From Stenotrophomonas sp. ATCM1_4 (GTDB lineage: Bacteria; Pseudomonadota; Gammaproteobacteria; Xanthomonadales; Xanthomonadaceae), in assembly GCF_004348115.1 (NCBI RefSeq), contig NZ_QPFB01000001.1, positions 969,978-1,033,977 on the forward strand: 64,000 bases of DNA, written 5' to 3'. Of the stretch, positions 7,509 through 17,387 are shown piece after piece. The notes below the pieces were generated by a model. The model saw only the letters and a program-made list of their open reading frames with translations, was not told the origin of the DNA and did not search any database. Position 1 is the first letter of the stretch. Every line of letters starts with the position of its first letter. A program made the position numbers and the translations under genes.

Positions 7509-9326
7509 ATGAAGCTGCGTCCCCTGGCGTTTGCCGTCTCGTTGTCCCTGGCCACCGTGCTGGCCGCCTGTTCTCCGTCCTCCGAGCCCAAGGCCGGCGA
7601 GACCGCCAGCCAGGCGCCGCAGGCCGACAAGGCCGCGCAGCTGAACCAGTTGTATGCCGACTACTGGGAAGGCGTGCTCAAGCAGAACCCGCTGCAGGCC
7701 ACCTTCCAGGGCGACAACCGTTACAACGACCAGCTGCCGGACTTCGGCTCGGCGCAGTTCCGCGCGCAGAGCCATGACTTCACCACCGAGTGGCTGGGCA
7801 AGGTGGAGGCCGTGGGCGAGGCCGGCCTGAGCGGCCAGGACCTGCTGAGCTACCGCATCTTCGTGGAAGAGCAGAAGCAGTCGCTGGAAGGGGAGAAGTT
7901 CCCGTCCTGGATGATGCCGGTCAACCAGATGGGCTCGACCGTGAGCTATGCGGTGATGCTGGGCTCGGGCCAGGTCGCCCAGCCGTTCAAGACGGTGAAG
8001 GACTACGACAACTGGCTGGCGCGCGCGGCGCGTGTGCCGGTGCTGCTGGATACCGAGATCGCCAACATGCGCGAAGGCATGAAGGCCGGCGTGGTGCAGC
8101 CGCGCGTGCTGATGGAAAAGGTGGTGCCGCAGTTCGACGAGATCATCACCGCCAAGCCGGAGGACAGCCAGTTCTGGGGGCCGATCAAGTCGCTGCCGGC
8201 GGACTTCCCGCAGGCGGACAAGGAACGCTTGACCGCCGCGTTCCGCACCCTGATCGCCGACCAGCTGATGCCGGCGATCAAGAAGCAGCGTGACTTCATC
8301 GCCAACGAGTACCTGCCGGCGACCCGCGAAACGGTGGGCCTGGATTCCCTGCCGGACGGCAAGGCGTGGTACGCGTTCAATGCCAAGGAAAGCACCACCA
8401 CCGCGCAGACCCCGGAGCAGATCCACGAGATCGGCCTGAGGGAAGTGGAGCGCATCCACGGCGAGATGCGCAAGGTGATGGAGGAGGTCGGCTTCAAGGG
8501 CTCGCTGCAGGACTTCTTCAAGTTCATGCAGAACGACAAGCAGTTCGAGTTCAAATCCGAGCCGGCGCTGCTGGAGCACTACCGTGGCCTGGAGGCGAAG
8601 ATCAACGCCAACGTGCCCAAGCTGTTCTCGCTGACCCCGAAGGCGGGCTTCGAGATCCGCCCGATCGAGGCCTTCCGTGCCAAGTCGGCCGCCGGTGGCG
8701 AGTACATGCAGCCGAGCGAGGACGGCACGCGCCCGGGCATCTTCTACGTGAACACCTACGACCTGCCGACCCGCAAGACCTGGGACGCGGAGGACCTGTT
8801 CCTGCATGAGGCCATTCCGGGCCATCACTTCCAGCTGGCACTGCAGCAGGAGCTGAAGGACGTGCCGGCATTCCGCCGCTTCGGTGGCGAGACCGCCTTC
8901 ATCGAGGGCTGGGGCCTGTATGCCGAGAGCCTGGGCAAGGACCTGGGCGTGTACACCGACCCGTACAGCTACTTCGGCCGCCTGCAGGGCGAGTTGTGGC
9001 GCGCGGTGCGCCTGGTGGTGGACACCGGCCTGCATTCCAAGGGCTGGACCCGCCAGCAGGTGCTGGACTACATGTTCACGAACTCCTCGGTGAGCGAGCC
9101 CGATGCCATCGCCGAGGCCGAGCGTTACATCGCATGGCCGGGCCAGGCGTTGGCCTACAAGACCGGCGAGCTGAAGATCCAGGAGCTGCGCAAGCGTGCG
9201 CAGGAGCAGTTGGGTGACAAGTTCGACATCCGCGAGTTCCATGCCGAAGTCCTGAAGGACGGCTCGGTGCCGCTGGATGTGCTCGATGCCAAGATCAACG
9301 ATTGGATCGCGGCAAAGGCGAAGTAA
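7509..9326 (+). CDS. DUF885 family lipoprotein, probable zinc-dependent hydrolase
   Basis: The 605-aa product is a secreted lipoprotein: MKLRPLAFAVSLSLATVLAAC gives a lipobox LAAC with Cys near 20, then a Ser/Ala linker. The rest matches the DUF885 family, which has the fold and zinc motif of M2/M3-like carboxypeptidases. The motif is HEAIPGHH at residues 433-440, followed by a downstream Glu in FIEGWGLYAE. Full family length, intact. It probably acts in the periplasm on peptides or esters; the substrate is unknown. The start at 7509 lies far inside a longer open frame, but the signal peptide fixes it. The adjacent permease is divergent. Confidence 0.9.
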   Translation: MKLRPLAFAVSLSLATVLAACSPSSEPKAGETASQAPQADKAAQLNQLYADYWEGVLKQNPLQATFQGDNRYNDQLPDFGSAQFRAQSHDFTTEWLGKVEAVGEAGLSGQDLLSYRIFVEEQKQSLEGEKFPSWMMPVNQMGSTVSYAVMLGSGQVAQPFKTVKDYDNWLARAARVPVLLDTEIANMREGMKAGVVQPRVLMEKVVPQFDEIITAKPEDSQFWGPIKSLPADFPQADKERLTAAFRTLIADQLMPAIKKQRDFIANEYLPATRETVGLDSLPDGKAWYAFNAKESTTTAQTPEQIHEIGLREVERIHGEMRKVMEEVGFKGSLQDFFKFMQNDKQFEFKSEPALLEHYRGLEAKINANVPKLFSLTPKAGFEIRPIEAFRAKSAAGGEYMQPSEDGTRPGIFYVNTYDLPTRKTWDAEDLFLHEAIPGHHFQLALQQELKDVPAFRRFGGETAFIEGWGLYAESLGKDLGVYTDPYSYFGRLQGELWRAVRLVVDTGLHSKGWTRQQVLDYMFTNSSVSEPDAIAEAERYIAWPGQALAYKTGELKIQELRKRAQEQLGDKFDIREFHAEVLKDGSVPLDVLDAKINDWIAAKAK

Positions 9327-9336
9327 GCCGGCGCTC

Positions 9337-9362
9337 CCCCTCTCCCGGCCGCGGGAGAGGGG
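9337..9362. repeat. Palindromic hairpin after the DUF885 gene
   Basis: CCCCTCTCCCG pairs perfectly with CGGGAGAGGGG around GCCG, ten bases past the stop codon. It resembles other C/T-rich intergenic palindromes in this window and may also work as a terminator. Confidence 0.6.
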
Positions 9363-9509
9363 CGAAGGTGGCCCCTGAAAACCAAACACAGCAGTTCAGC
9401 CGCCGCTACCTTCCCGGCAATCAGGCTGTGTCAAAGTACGTGGCATCCCCTTGAGTCCTTCCTGGCGGCCTGACGGCGGGCGAAGCCTGCATCGCGGTTG
9501 TCGCAATCA

Positions 9510-10664
9510 ATGATGACGCTCCTTGTTTCCCTGATCCTGCCGTTGCTGGCGCTGTGGTTGTGGCTGCCGGTCAACGCGCTCAGCAGGCGGCAGCGCCGTT
9601 GGCGCATTTCCCTGACCATGGGGCTGGCCTTCGTCGGACTTGGCTTCGCCACGCTGTGGCGGCTGGACTGGCTCGCGTACGAGGTGGTGGCCTGGGTCCA
9701 GCTGGTGTTCGGCTGGGTGCTGGTGATGTTCGTGCTGCTGTTGGCCTTCCTGCTGCTGCGCACGCTGGGCTGGCTGGCCAGTCGCCTGCTCGCGCGCACG
9801 TCGACGTTGGCCACGGTCTGGCACGGGGCGCGGTTGAACGACGTTGCCGCGGTCGCCATCGTCCTGCTGGCCAGTTGGGGCATTGCCAACGGCCTGCGTC
9901 CGCCCAAGGTGCAGGAACGCGACCTGGTCGTGCCGAACCTGCCCGCGGAGCTGGACGGGGTGCGGGTGGCGGTGCTGGCGGACCTGCATATCAGCCCGGT
10001 GAAGCGCGCCTGGCGGACCCAGCGCATCGTCGACGAGGTGCTGGCCGCCACGCCCGACCTGATCGTGCTGCCGGGCGACATGGCCGACGGCGGCCTGGAG
10101 GCGTCGGGTCGGTTCGCTGCGCCATTGGCGCAGTTGAAGGCGCCGTATGGGGTGTGGCTGGCCCCGGGCAACCACGAGTACTACTACGACTACACCGCAT
10201 GGATGGCCCACTTCCGGCGGATGGGGCTGGGCGTGCTGGAGAACCAGACCGCGAAGCTGTCCATCCATGGCCGCACCCTGGCGATCTCCGGCATTGGCGA
10301 TCTGGCCGCGTTGAAACCCCGTCCCTATGTGCGCGGCGGCATGGCGCCGGACCTGTCGAAGGTGATCGCGGGCGCGCAGGGCAGCGACGTGCACATCCTG
10401 CTCGCCCACCAGCCCAAGCAGGCGCGCAATGCGTCCAGGAGCGGGGCGGTGGACCTGCAGATCTCCGGCCATACGCACGGCGGTCATCTGCTGGGCTTCG
10501 ACCGCCTTGTGGTGGCACCGTTCAATGATGGCTATGTGCGGGGCGAGTACAAGGTGCGCGACATGACCCTGTTCGTCAGCGCCGGCGCCGGGCAATGGGA
10601 CGGTTTCACCGCGCGGCTGGGGGTGTCTTCCAGCATCGACGTGCTGGTGTTGCGCACGCGATAG
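9510..10664 (+). CDS. Membrane-anchored metallophosphoesterase (YaeI-like)
   Basis: The 384-aa product starts with about four hydrophobic segments (residues 1-145), then a calcineurin-type phosphoesterase domain. The metal-binding motifs are all present: DLH at 158-160, GDMADGG, GNHE at 220-223, LLAHQP and GHTHGG at 320-325. This type (YaeI/YkuE) acts on phospholipid-linked or other phosphate esters at the membrane; the true substrate is not known here. I start at the ATG at 9510; a second ATG follows at once, and a TTG four codons upstream would also fit. Confidence 0.87.
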   Translation: MMTLLVSLILPLLALWLWLPVNALSRRQRRWRISLTMGLAFVGLGFATLWRLDWLAYEVVAWVQLVFGWVLVMFVLLLAFLLLRTLGWLASRLLARTSTLATVWHGARLNDVAAVAIVLLASWGIANGLRPPKVQERDLVVPNLPAELDGVRVAVLADLHISPVKRAWRTQRIVDEVLAATPDLIVLPGDMADGGLEASGRFAAPLAQLKAPYGVWLAPGNHEYYYDYTAWMAHFRRMGLGVLENQTAKLSIHGRTLAISGIGDLAALKPRPYVRGGMAPDLSKVIAGAQGSDVHILLAHQPKQARNASRSGAVDLQISGHTHGGHLLGFDRLVVAPFNDGYVRGEYKVRDMTLFVSAGAGQWDGFTARLGVSSSIDVLVLRTR

Positions 10665-10695
10665 CAGCCTGGCGCGGCGGCCTGCCGTGGATGGA

Positions 10696-11175
10696 TCAGT
10701 CGTTCTTCTTTTCGGGCATGAGGTGGGGCAGGGCACTGACCACGGCCAGCGCGGCCAAGGTGGTGAAACCGGCTGCCAGGTACATGCCCATGCCCGCGGC
10801 CATGCCGATGGCCGAGGTCATCCAGATGCCTGCGGCCGTGGTCAACCCCTGGATGCGTTCTTCGTTGTCCAGCTTGAGGATGGCGCCGGCGCCCAGGAAG
10901 CCGATGCCGGAGACGATGCCCTGCATGACCCGGGTGACGTCGCCGGGCGCAACGCCCATCTGCAGCGGCGCCAGGACGAACAGCGCCGAACCCACCGAAA
11001 CCAGGATGTGCGTCTTCAACCCGGCGGCACGTCCCTTGCTCTCGCGCTCCAGTCCCAGCGCGCCGCCGAGCGCGATGGCCGTCAACAGGCGGGCGCCGAC
11101 CACGGTGAGGGTTTCGGCGTCGGGCAGTGAAAACTCATTGGCCAGGGTCTGGCTGACCGCGAATGGACTGATCAT
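10696..11175 (-). CDS. MgtC/SapB family inner-membrane protein
   Basis: The 159-aa protein has four or five predicted spans and the MgtC/SapB signature: ARLLTAIALGGALGLERE, the conserved KTHILVSVGSALF, and GIGFLGAGAIL. It lacks the C-terminal ACT-like domain of Salmonella MgtC, so it belongs to the short SapB-like group. Members affect magnesium homeostasis or the F1Fo ATPase in intracellular pathogens; in free-living bacteria the role is unclear. No magnesium-sensing leader is visible upstream. Convergent with the metallophosphoesterase, 31 bases apart. Confidence 0.87.
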   Translation of the reverse strand: MISPFAVSQTLANEFSLPDAETLTVVGARLLTAIALGGALGLERESKGRAAGLKTHILVSVGSALFVLAPLQMGVAPGDVTRVMQGIVSGIGFLGAGAILKLDNEERIQGLTTAAGIWMTSAIGMAAGMGMYLAAGFTTLAALAVVSALPHLMPEKKND

Positions 11176-11280
11176 GCGTCGATGCCTCCAGCGACCGGCA
11201 GACGGGGCTTCCGCGTCATCGGTACCCTAGCAGCCCCGCGCGTGCGCCGGCGTGAGGCCATGACGCCCGGCGACACATGC

Positions 11281-11307
11281 GAAAACGGCCCCACCGGGAC
11301 CGTTTTC
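11281..11307 (-). terminator. Terminator of the mtn operon
   Basis: GAAAACGG pairs with CCGTTTTC around an 11-base loop. On the minus strand it lies 20 bases past the mtnC stop. Confidence 0.7.
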
Positions 11308-11328
11308 CTGTCCAGCGGCAACGCGGTA

Positions 11329-12027
11329 TCAGAGCGTGATCTGCTCGAAGTTCTCGACCCGCGCATGGCCGTGCGTCGCTTCGCCGGTGCGTGGCAGCAG
11401 ATAGTCGCTGAGCCGGTCGACCAGTACGGTCTGTAGCCCGGCCTCGCGCGCGGCGTCGAGTTCTTCGACCACGTCGGACAGGAACAGGATGTCCTGCGGC
11501 GCGATGCCGATGGCCTTGGCGATGTGCGCATAGCTCGGGGCCTCGCGCTTGCCGCCGACCTCGGTATCGAAGTTGCCGGAGAACAGTCCATTGAGGTCGC
11601 CGGCATCGCTGAAGCCGAAGAACAGCCTCTGCGCCGGTACCGAGCCGGAGGAATACACGTACAGCGGCAGGCCGCTTGCGTGCCAGCCGCGCAGGACGGC
11701 CGCCACTTCCGGGTACAGGTGGGCGGTGTAGTCACCGTTGCGGTAGCCCGCGTCCCAGATCATGCCCTGCAGTGCCTTGAGCGCGGTGTGCTTGCGGTCC
11801 TGGTCGATCCAGCCCTGCAGGGTTTCCACGATCACCGCGTCCTGGCAGGCGCCGGCGGCGATCTCGGTGGCCACCGCATCCAGCCACTGGCGCACCTGCG
11901 GTTCGTTGCCGTGGCTGCGGACGAATTCCGGCAGGGCGTTGCGTGCGTACGGGAACAGCACTTCCTTGACGAAGGAGATGCTGGAGGTGGTTCCCTCGAT
12001 GTCGGTGAGGATGGCTTTGATGGTCAT
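11329..12027 (-). CDS. mtnC: Acireductone synthase (enolase-phosphatase E1)
   Basis: MtnC enolises and dephosphorylates 2,3-diketo-5-methylthiopentyl-1-phosphate to acireductone in the methionine salvage pathway. The 232-aa HAD-superfamily product carries DIEGTTSS at residues 8-15, with the nucleophile Asp and the E1-specific Glu-Gly-Thr. It also has YSSGSVPAQ in the second motif and [16 protein letters not shown] in the last. Length is normal. It is the last gene of an operon with mtnB and mtnD; a 134-base gap with a palindrome separates it from mtnD. Start ATG at 12027. Confidence 0.95.
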   Translation of the reverse strand: MTIKAILTDIEGTTSSISFVKEVLFPYARNALPEFVRSHGNEPQVRQWLDAVATEIAAGACQDAVIVETLQGWIDQDRKHTALKALQGMIWDAGYRNGDYTAHLYPEVAAVLRGWHASGLPLYVYSSGSVPAQRLFFGFSDAGDLNGLFSGNFDTEVGGKREAPSYAHIAKAIGIAPQDILFLSDVVEELDAAREAGLQTVLVDRLSDYLLPRTGEATHGHARVENFEQITL

Positions 12028-12122
12028 GGACGGGGTGTTCCTGCGCCGGGCTGGCCGGGTGCTGGCGGGTTTACGGTCGGGTCGTCGGGGAGGGCTTGCC
12101 CGCCAGGGGCTGCCTCACCCCG

Positions 12123-12150
12123 ACTCCTCTGCCGCAGGCGGAAGAGGAGT
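12123..12150. repeat. Palindrome between mtnC and mtnD
   Basis: ACTCCTCTGCCG faces CGGAAGAGGAGT in a near-perfect inverted repeat. It starts 11 bases past the mtnD stop, so it may lower mtnC expression relative to mtnD or stabilise the mtnD transcript. Confidence 0.55.
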
Positions 12151-12161
12151 TGAAGAGCAGA

Positions 12162-12716
12162 TCAGGCCGCGCTGGGCTCATAGCGCGGGAAGCGCTGGGC
12201 GATGTCGGTGCCGGTGAAGTGACCGACCCAGCCGTCCGGCTCGGTGAAGAAGCGGATGGCGGCGAAGCTGGGTTCCTCGCCCATGTCGAACCAGTGGGTG
12301 ACGCCGTCCGGGACCGAGATCAGGTCGTCCTTCACGCATTCCACTTCGTAGACCTTCTCGCCCACGTGCAGGGTGAACAGGCCCGAGCCGGCGACGAAGA
12401 AACGGACTTCGTCTTCCTTGTGGTAGTGCTCGTCGAGGAATTTCCTGCGGATCTCGGCGCGGTTGGGGTTGTCCGGGGCGATCGAGGCCACGTCCACGCT
12501 CTTGAAGCCATGCGCGGCGACGAGGCGGTCGATGTCCTCGCGGTAAGCGGCGAACACCTCGTCCTGGCTCGCGCCCGGGGCAACCGGGTGCTTGGCCTGC
12601 CAGCGCTCGAAGGTGACGCCGATGTGCTTCAGTTCGGCAGCGATGACCGCGCCGTCGCGGCTGTCCAGCAGCGGGGTGTCCGGGGCGGTGTCGTTGAAGA
12701 TGCGCAGTCGGCTCAT
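12162..12716 (-). CDS. mtnD: Acireductone dioxygenase
   Basis: MtnD oxidises acireductone to the keto acid precursor of methionine (Fe form) or to an off-pathway product and CO (Ni form). The 184-aa cupin has the metal ligands in the pattern [11 protein letters not shown] (two His and a Glu) and a later His in VTHWFDMG. The start MSRLRIF at 12716 follows GAGGAGTCC; an upstream in-frame ATG would add 20 implausible residues. It lies between mtnB and mtnC in one minus-strand operon. Confidence 0.95.
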   Translation of the reverse strand: MSRLRIFNDTAPDTPLLDSRDGAVIAAELKHIGVTFERWQAKHPVAPGASQDEVFAAYREDIDRLVAAHGFKSVDVASIAPDNPNRAEIRRKFLDEHYHKEDEVRFFVAGSGLFTLHVGEKVYEVECVKDDLISVPDGVTHWFDMGEEPSFAAIRFFTEPDGWVGHFTGTDIAQRFPRYEPSAA

Positions 12717-12788
12717 GGCCAGGGACTCCTCGAGTGGGGGAGGGGAGCATACCCGCACGGGCCGGCGCGGGCCCATGCGGAGGGGTAA

Positions 12789-13436
12789 TCAGGAAATGGC
12801 GCGCAGCTTGCGCAGTTCAAGTTCGCAATGCAGCAGGAACTCGAAGGCTTCCAGGTGGCGGCGGGCTTCGGCCATGTCGCGGCCCCAGGCATACAGGCCG
12901 TGGCCATCGATCAGGTAGCCCCACATCGGGCCCTTGTCCAGCTCGGCCTCGACCTGGGCGGCCAGCACGTCCATGTCCTGGGTGTTGGGGAACACCTTCA
13001 GGTCGACGGCGGTCTCGTGGGTGGAATTGCCATGCAGCGCCTTGAGCAGCTCATAGCCTTCCAGGCGGATGTGGCCCTGGCCGCCGAACAGGCGCGAGGC
13101 GATGGTCTGGGTCGGGGAGTGGGTGTGCAGCACGCAACCGACGTCCGGGAAGCGGGCGTAGAGCTGGGTATGCAGCAGGGTTTCGGCGGACGGACGCAAT
13201 GGGCGGCCCACTGCCTTGCCGGCCAGGTCCACGACCATGATGTCGCTTTCGATCAGCCGCCCCTTGTCCTTGCCGGACACGGTGATGGCGGCGTGCTGGT
13301 CGTCCAGCCGGTGCGAGAAGTTGCTGCTGGTGGCAGGCGTCCAGCCGGCCTGGGCCAGTTCGTGGATGTTGTCGATCAGCAACTGGGCCAGTTGGCTCAG
13401 CCGCTCGCTGTCGTAGGGGACGGAAGGCGCGTTCAT
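12789..13436 (-). CDS. mtnB: Methylthioribulose-1-phosphate dehydratase
   Basis: MtnB dehydrates 5-methylthioribulose-1-phosphate in methionine salvage. The 215-aa product is a class II aldolase/adducin-family enzyme: Zn ligands are in [10 protein letters not shown] and [10 protein letters not shown], the catalytic Glu lies in [13 protein letters not shown], and the N-terminal [10 protein letters not shown] matches the phosphate-binding part. The start MNAPSVPY at 13436 is chosen over an ATG three codons upstream by similarity to relatives I recall. First gene of mtnB-mtnD-mtnC; mtnA and a kinase or phosphorylase must lie elsewhere. Confidence 0.94.
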   Translation of the reverse strand: MNAPSVPYDSERLSQLAQLLIDNIHELAQAGWTPATSSNFSHRLDDQHAAITVSGKDKGRLIESDIMVVDLAGKAVGRPLRPSAETLLHTQLYARFPDVGCVLHTHSPTQTIASRLFGGQGHIRLEGYELLKALHGNSTHETAVDLKVFPNTQDMDVLAAQVEAELDKGPMWGYLIDGHGLYAWGRDMAEARRHLEAFEFLLHCELELRKLRAIS

Positions 13437-13600
13437 GGGGCGCATTCTACTAAGCCGGGGGCGCTCTTAGGGGCTGCGGCGCGATGGGCTCGTGGCCTGG
13501 GAGGTGCCCTGTGCCCACGATCCAGTACGCCGGCGCGACTGCGTTCCGGCTGATCCCGGGTGTGTTTGGCGTGCCCGGGCGGTGCGTGGCGTCGGGCAGG

Positions 13601-13629
13601 GAAAAGCCCGGGTGTTTCCACCCGGGCTT
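13601..13629 (-). terminator. Rho-independent terminator of the permease pair
   Basis: AAGCCCGGGTG pairs with CACCCGGGCTT around a TTTC loop. On the minus strand it is followed by a short T run, 27 bases past the stop at 13656. Confidence 0.85.
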
Positions 13630-13655
13630 GGAGGGCCGTTGGTGCCGCCGCCGGC

Positions 13656-15089
13656 TCAGCCGTTGCGGCCGCGCAGCTTGCTGTGGCGCATGCCGTAGGC
13701 GAAGTAGATGATGAAGCCGGTGGCGGTCCACAAGCCCATCAGCATCCAGTTGTGCAGGGTCATCGCGGTCAACAGGGCGATGCAGCTGAGCACGCCGAGG
13801 CTGCAGATCAACCAGGCCATCGGGATGCGGAACGGGCGCGGCAGGTCTGGCTGGGTGCGGCGCAGGACCAGCACGCCGGCGCAGACCGCGGCGAAGGCGA
13901 TCAGGGTGCCCATCGAGGTCAGCTCGCCGAGGATGTCCAGCGGGAACAGCGCGGCGAGCAGGGCGATGCCGATGCCGGTGATCACCGTGTTGATGTGCGG
14001 GGTGCGGTACTTCGGGTGGATCTTGGTGAACACCGGCGGCAGCAGGCCGTCGCGGCCCATGATCATGAAGATGCGCGGCTGGCCGATCACCATCACCAGC
14101 ACCACCGAGGACAGGCCGATCAAGGCACCGACCTCGACGATGATGCGCAGCCAGTCCAGCTGCGGATGTGCGGCCACCGCGGTCACCACCGGCTCGGCGG
14201 TGCCCAGCAGCTTGTACGGGACCAGGCCGGTCATCACCGCCGCCATGGCGATGTACAGCACGGTGCAGATCACCAGCGACAGCAGCATGCCGATCGGCAG
14301 GTCGCGCTGCGGGCGGTGCGATTCCTGGGCGGCCACCGAGACCGCCTCGAAGCCGATGTAGGCAAAGAACACCATCGCCGCGCCGCGCAGCACGCCGTCG
14401 AAGCCGTACTTGCCCGGGCCCTCGTTGGCGGGGATGAACGGGGTCCAGTTGGACGGGTCCACGTACTTCCAGCCGGCGAAGATGACCAGCAGGATCAGGC
14501 CGGTCTTGAGGATGACCATGGCCATGTTCATCGCCGAGGACTTGCTGATGCCCACGTAGCACAGCCAGGTCAGCAGCAGCACCAGCACGGCGGCGGGGAT
14601 GTTAGCGATGGCACCGGTCGGGCGCAGCTGGGCATCCAGTGGTGCATTGACCAGCGCCGCTGGCAGGTAGATGTCGAAATGGCTGAGCAGGCTGAGGAAA
14701 TAGCCGGTCCAGCTCACTGCCACCGCCGAGGCGGACACGCCGTACTCGAGCACCAGCATCCAGCCGATGAACCAGGCCGAGAGCTCGCCGAAGGTGGCGT
14801 AGGTATAGGTGTAGGCGCTGCCGGAGACCGGCACCATCGAGGCGAATTCGGCGTAGGCCATCGCGCAGAACGCGCAGCACACCGCCGCCAGCACGAAGGA
14901 CAGCATGATCGCCGGGCCGGCGTGGTTGGCCGCGGCCTGGCCGGTGATGACGAAGATGCCGCCGCCGATCACCGCGCCGATGCCCAGCGCGGTGAGGCCC
15001 CACGGGCCGAGGGTGCGCTTCAGGCTCAGGCCATTGGCCTCTTCGTGCGCGGCGTGCGGGTGTTTGGTCGCCCAGAGTTGCTTGAACAT
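13656..15089 (-). CDS. APC-family amino acid permease (copy 2)
   Basis: A 477-aa, 12-span permease of the cationic amino acid transporter/YfnA type. The first helix holds GIGAVIGGGIFVITGQAA, and the sixth has FFAYIGFEAVSVAAQE, the segment that lines the substrate site in this family. The start MFKQLWATKHP at 15089 is used. It shares long identical stretches with the next permease (AANHAGPAIMLSFV, YGMRHSKL at the end), so the two are tandem paralogues. The pair is read in one direction with 79 bases between genes. Substrate not determinable from sequence. Confidence 0.88.
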   Translation of the reverse strand: MFKQLWATKHPHAAHEEANGLSLKRTLGPWGLTALGIGAVIGGGIFVITGQAAANHAGPAIMLSFVLAAVCCAFCAMAYAEFASMVPVSGSAYTYTYATFGELSAWFIGWMLVLEYGVSASAVAVSWTGYFLSLLSHFDIYLPAALVNAPLDAQLRPTGAIANIPAAVLVLLLTWLCYVGISKSSAMNMAMVILKTGLILLVIFAGWKYVDPSNWTPFIPANEGPGKYGFDGVLRGAAMVFFAYIGFEAVSVAAQESHRPQRDLPIGMLLSLVICTVLYIAMAAVMTGLVPYKLLGTAEPVVTAVAAHPQLDWLRIIVEVGALIGLSSVVLVMVIGQPRIFMIMGRDGLLPPVFTKIHPKYRTPHINTVITGIGIALLAALFPLDILGELTSMGTLIAFAAVCAGVLVLRRTQPDLPRPFRIPMAWLICSLGVLSCIALLTAMTLHNWMLMGLWTATGFIIYFAYGMRHSKLRGRNG

Positions 15090-15168
15090 GTTTCGGGTCT
15101 TCGCTCGTCGTTGCGCAGCGGGGAGGCGCAGGGAAACGCCGGCGCACAAGGCGCCGGCATGAAGGGAA

Positions 15169-16644
15169 TCAGGCGTTGTCGTTGAGTTTGCTGTGGCGCA
15201 TGCCGTAGCCGAAGTAGATCAGCAGGCCCAGCACGGTCCAACCGACGAACAGGTGCCAATGCACCACGAATGCCTGCAGGAACAGGGCGACGCAGGCGAT
15301 GGCGCCGAGCGGGCAGATCAGCCACGGCAGCGGCACCTTGAACGGACGGGTGATGTCCGGCTTGGTGTAGCGCAGGACCAACACGCCGATGCAGACGGTG
15401 GCGAAGGCCAGCAGGGTGCCCATCGACACCAGCTCGCCGAGCACGTTGAGCGGGATCAGGCCGGCCAGCGCTGCCGCCAGCACGCCGACCACCACGGTGC
15501 TGACATAGGGCGTGCGGAACCGCGGGTGGACCCGGCCGAACGCCTTGGGCAGCAGGCCGTCGCGGGAAATGGTGTAGGCGATGCGGGACTGGCCCATCAT
15601 CATCACCAGCACCACCGAGGACAGGCCGGCGATGGCGCCGATCTCGACGAAGGTCTTCAGCCACATCAGCTTGGGATAGGCCTCCAGCGCGGTGGCCACC
15701 GGCTTGTCGGTCCCCAGCAGGGTGTAGTTCAACATGCCGGTCAGCACGGCGCAGACCACGATGTAGACGATGGTGCAGACCGCCAGCGAGCCGAGCAGGC
15801 CGATCGGCATGTTCTTCTGCGGGTCCTTGGTCTCGCCGGCGGCGGTGGAGACCGCGTCGAAGCCGATGTAGGCGAAGAACACGATGGTGGCCGCGCGGAA
15901 CACGCCGCTCCAGCCGAACTCGCCGAAGGTGCCGGTGTTCTGCGGGATGAAGGGCTGCCAGTTGGCGGGATCGATGTATTGGATGCCGAAGCCGATGAAC
16001 AGGCAGATCACGGTGATCTTGATCGCCACGATGATGGCGTTGACGAAGGTGGACTGGGTCACGCCGACGTAGAGCAGGCCGGTCACCGCCGCCACGATCA
16101 GCACGGCCGGCAGGTTGAACAGCTTGCCGGAGCTGACGAACTCGCTGCCCGTCCAGGCCAGCGGCGCGGCACTGAGCGCGTCGGGGAACGGCATGTGCAG
16201 GGTGGTGGTGATGAAGCTGATCAGGTAGGCCGACCAGCCAACCGCGACCGAGGCCGAAGCGAACAGGTACTCCAGCACCAGGCACCAGCCGATGAACCAG
16301 GCCATGCCCTCGCCAAGGGTGGCATAGGAGTAGGAATAGGCGCTGCCGGAGACCGGCATCATCGCCGCGAACTCGGCGTAGCACAGGCCGGCCAGGGCAC
16401 AGGCCAGGCCGGCGATGACGAAGGACAGCATGATCGCCGGGCCGGCGTGGTTGGCGGCCGCCTGGCCGGTCAACACGAAGATGCCCGCGCCGATGACCGC
16501 TCCGATGCCGAGCATGATCAGGTGCTTGGCTGTGAGGGTGCGCTTGAGCGTGGCTTCGCCTTGGAGGCTGCCCTCGATCGGCTCGCCCGCATCGACATGT
16601 GCGGCCGGTTCGACCGGTTTGACCCTCAACAGTGTTTTGAGCAT
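15169..16644 (-). CDS. APC-family amino acid permease (copy 1)
   Basis: A 491-aa permease related to its downstream neighbour. It has a longer hydrophilic N-terminus, MLKTLLRVKPVEPAAHVD. Signature segments: GIGAVIGAGIFVLTGQAA near residue 46, FFAYIGFDAVSTAAGETK in helix 6, and GLSSVVLVMMMGQSRI. It is the promoter-proximal gene of the tandem pair and divergent from the Nudix gene. The ORF extends 45 codons upstream of the chosen ATG at 16644, but that part crosses the divergent promoter region and looks non-coding. Duplicated permeases may differ in affinity or substrate. Confidence 0.88.
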   Translation of the reverse strand: MLKTLLRVKPVEPAAHVDAGEPIEGSLQGEATLKRTLTAKHLIMLGIGAVIGAGIFVLTGQAAANHAGPAIMLSFVIAGLACALAGLCYAEFAAMMPVSGSAYSYSYATLGEGMAWFIGWCLVLEYLFASASVAVGWSAYLISFITTTLHMPFPDALSAAPLAWTGSEFVSSGKLFNLPAVLIVAAVTGLLYVGVTQSTFVNAIIVAIKITVICLFIGFGIQYIDPANWQPFIPQNTGTFGEFGWSGVFRAATIVFFAYIGFDAVSTAAGETKDPQKNMPIGLLGSLAVCTIVYIVVCAVLTGMLNYTLLGTDKPVATALEAYPKLMWLKTFVEIGAIAGLSSVVLVMMMGQSRIAYTISRDGLLPKAFGRVHPRFRTPYVSTVVVGVLAAALAGLIPLNVLGELVSMGTLLAFATVCIGVLVLRYTKPDITRPFKVPLPWLICPLGAIACVALFLQAFVVHWHLFVGWTVLGLLIYFGYGMRHSKLNDNA

Positions 16645-16790
16645 TCCGCTGGTTCCCGTACTGAGTGCTGGCCCGCCGACTGGAAGGGCGGGTCCGGTAG
16701 AGTGCGCCGAAAGCTGAACATTCGGCAACGCGCCTACCTTGCCAAAGGCGATGAAACTCGACAAGCGCAGGTGCAACATCGACAGCGATA

Positions 16791-17387
16791 ATGGCCGCCG
16801 GCATCAACCCCACGAATGTGCTTACAGTCATGCATGAACAGGATCAGGCGCTGCGCCAGGCGCTGCAGGAATATGCGCGGACCGTCCCGCAGCAGGCGGA
16901 GGTGGTGCAATCGTTCCTGGCGCTGTTGGCCGACCAGGGGCCGGATCCTTTCTGCCGGGAGCGGCTGGCCGGGCACTTCACCGGCAGTGCCTGGCTGGTC
17001 AGCGCCGACGGCCAACGGGTACTGCTGACCCACCACCGCAAGCTTGCACGGTGGCTGCAACTGGGCGGGCACGCCGATGGCGACCACGACCTGGCGGCCG
17101 TGGCACTGCGCGAGGCGCAGGAGGAATCGGGGCTGCCCGGCCTGAGCTTGGGGTCAACGGGGATCTATGACCTGGACAGGCACTGGATCCCGGCGCGGGG
17201 CGAGGTCCCCGGGCATTGGCATTACGACGTCCGCTACGTGGTGCAGGCGGGGGCGGACGAGCGCTTCGCGGTCAGCGAGGAGTCGCTGGACCTGGCCTGG
17301 TGCACGGTGCATGAGGTCGCCGGGCAGGACGATGCGTCCCTGCGGCGCATGGCGCAACGCTGGTTGGCGCGGTCAACGCCCCGGTAG
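16791..17387 (+). CDS. Nudix hydrolase
   Basis: Nudix enzymes hydrolyse nucleoside diphosphates linked to another group. The 198-aa product has an N-terminal helical part, then the fold with a Nudix box around GGHADGD...REAQEESGL. In the consensus Gx5Ex7REUxEExGU the first Glu is His here (GDHDL), while the REUxEExGU half is intact, so metal binding at the essential Glu residues is probably kept. The ATG at 16791 lacks a clear ribosome-binding site; the Met at 16830 is an alternative. It is divergent from the permeases and convergent with serA. Substrate unknown. Confidence 0.83.
   Translation: MAAGINPTNVLTVMHEQDQALRQALQEYARTVPQQAEVVQSFLALLADQGPDPFCRERLAGHFTGSAWLVSADGQRVLLTHHRKLARWLQLGGHADGDHDLAAVALREAQEESGLPGLSLGSTGIYDLDRHWIPARGEVPGHWHYDVRYVVQAGADERFAVSEESLDLAWCTVHEVAGQDDASLRRMAQRWLARSTPR

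Noticed and set aside
7491..9389. A 632-codon open frame antisense to the DUF885 gene
   Set aside because: Same GC shadow effect; the plus-strand product has a lipobox and the HEAIPGHH motif.
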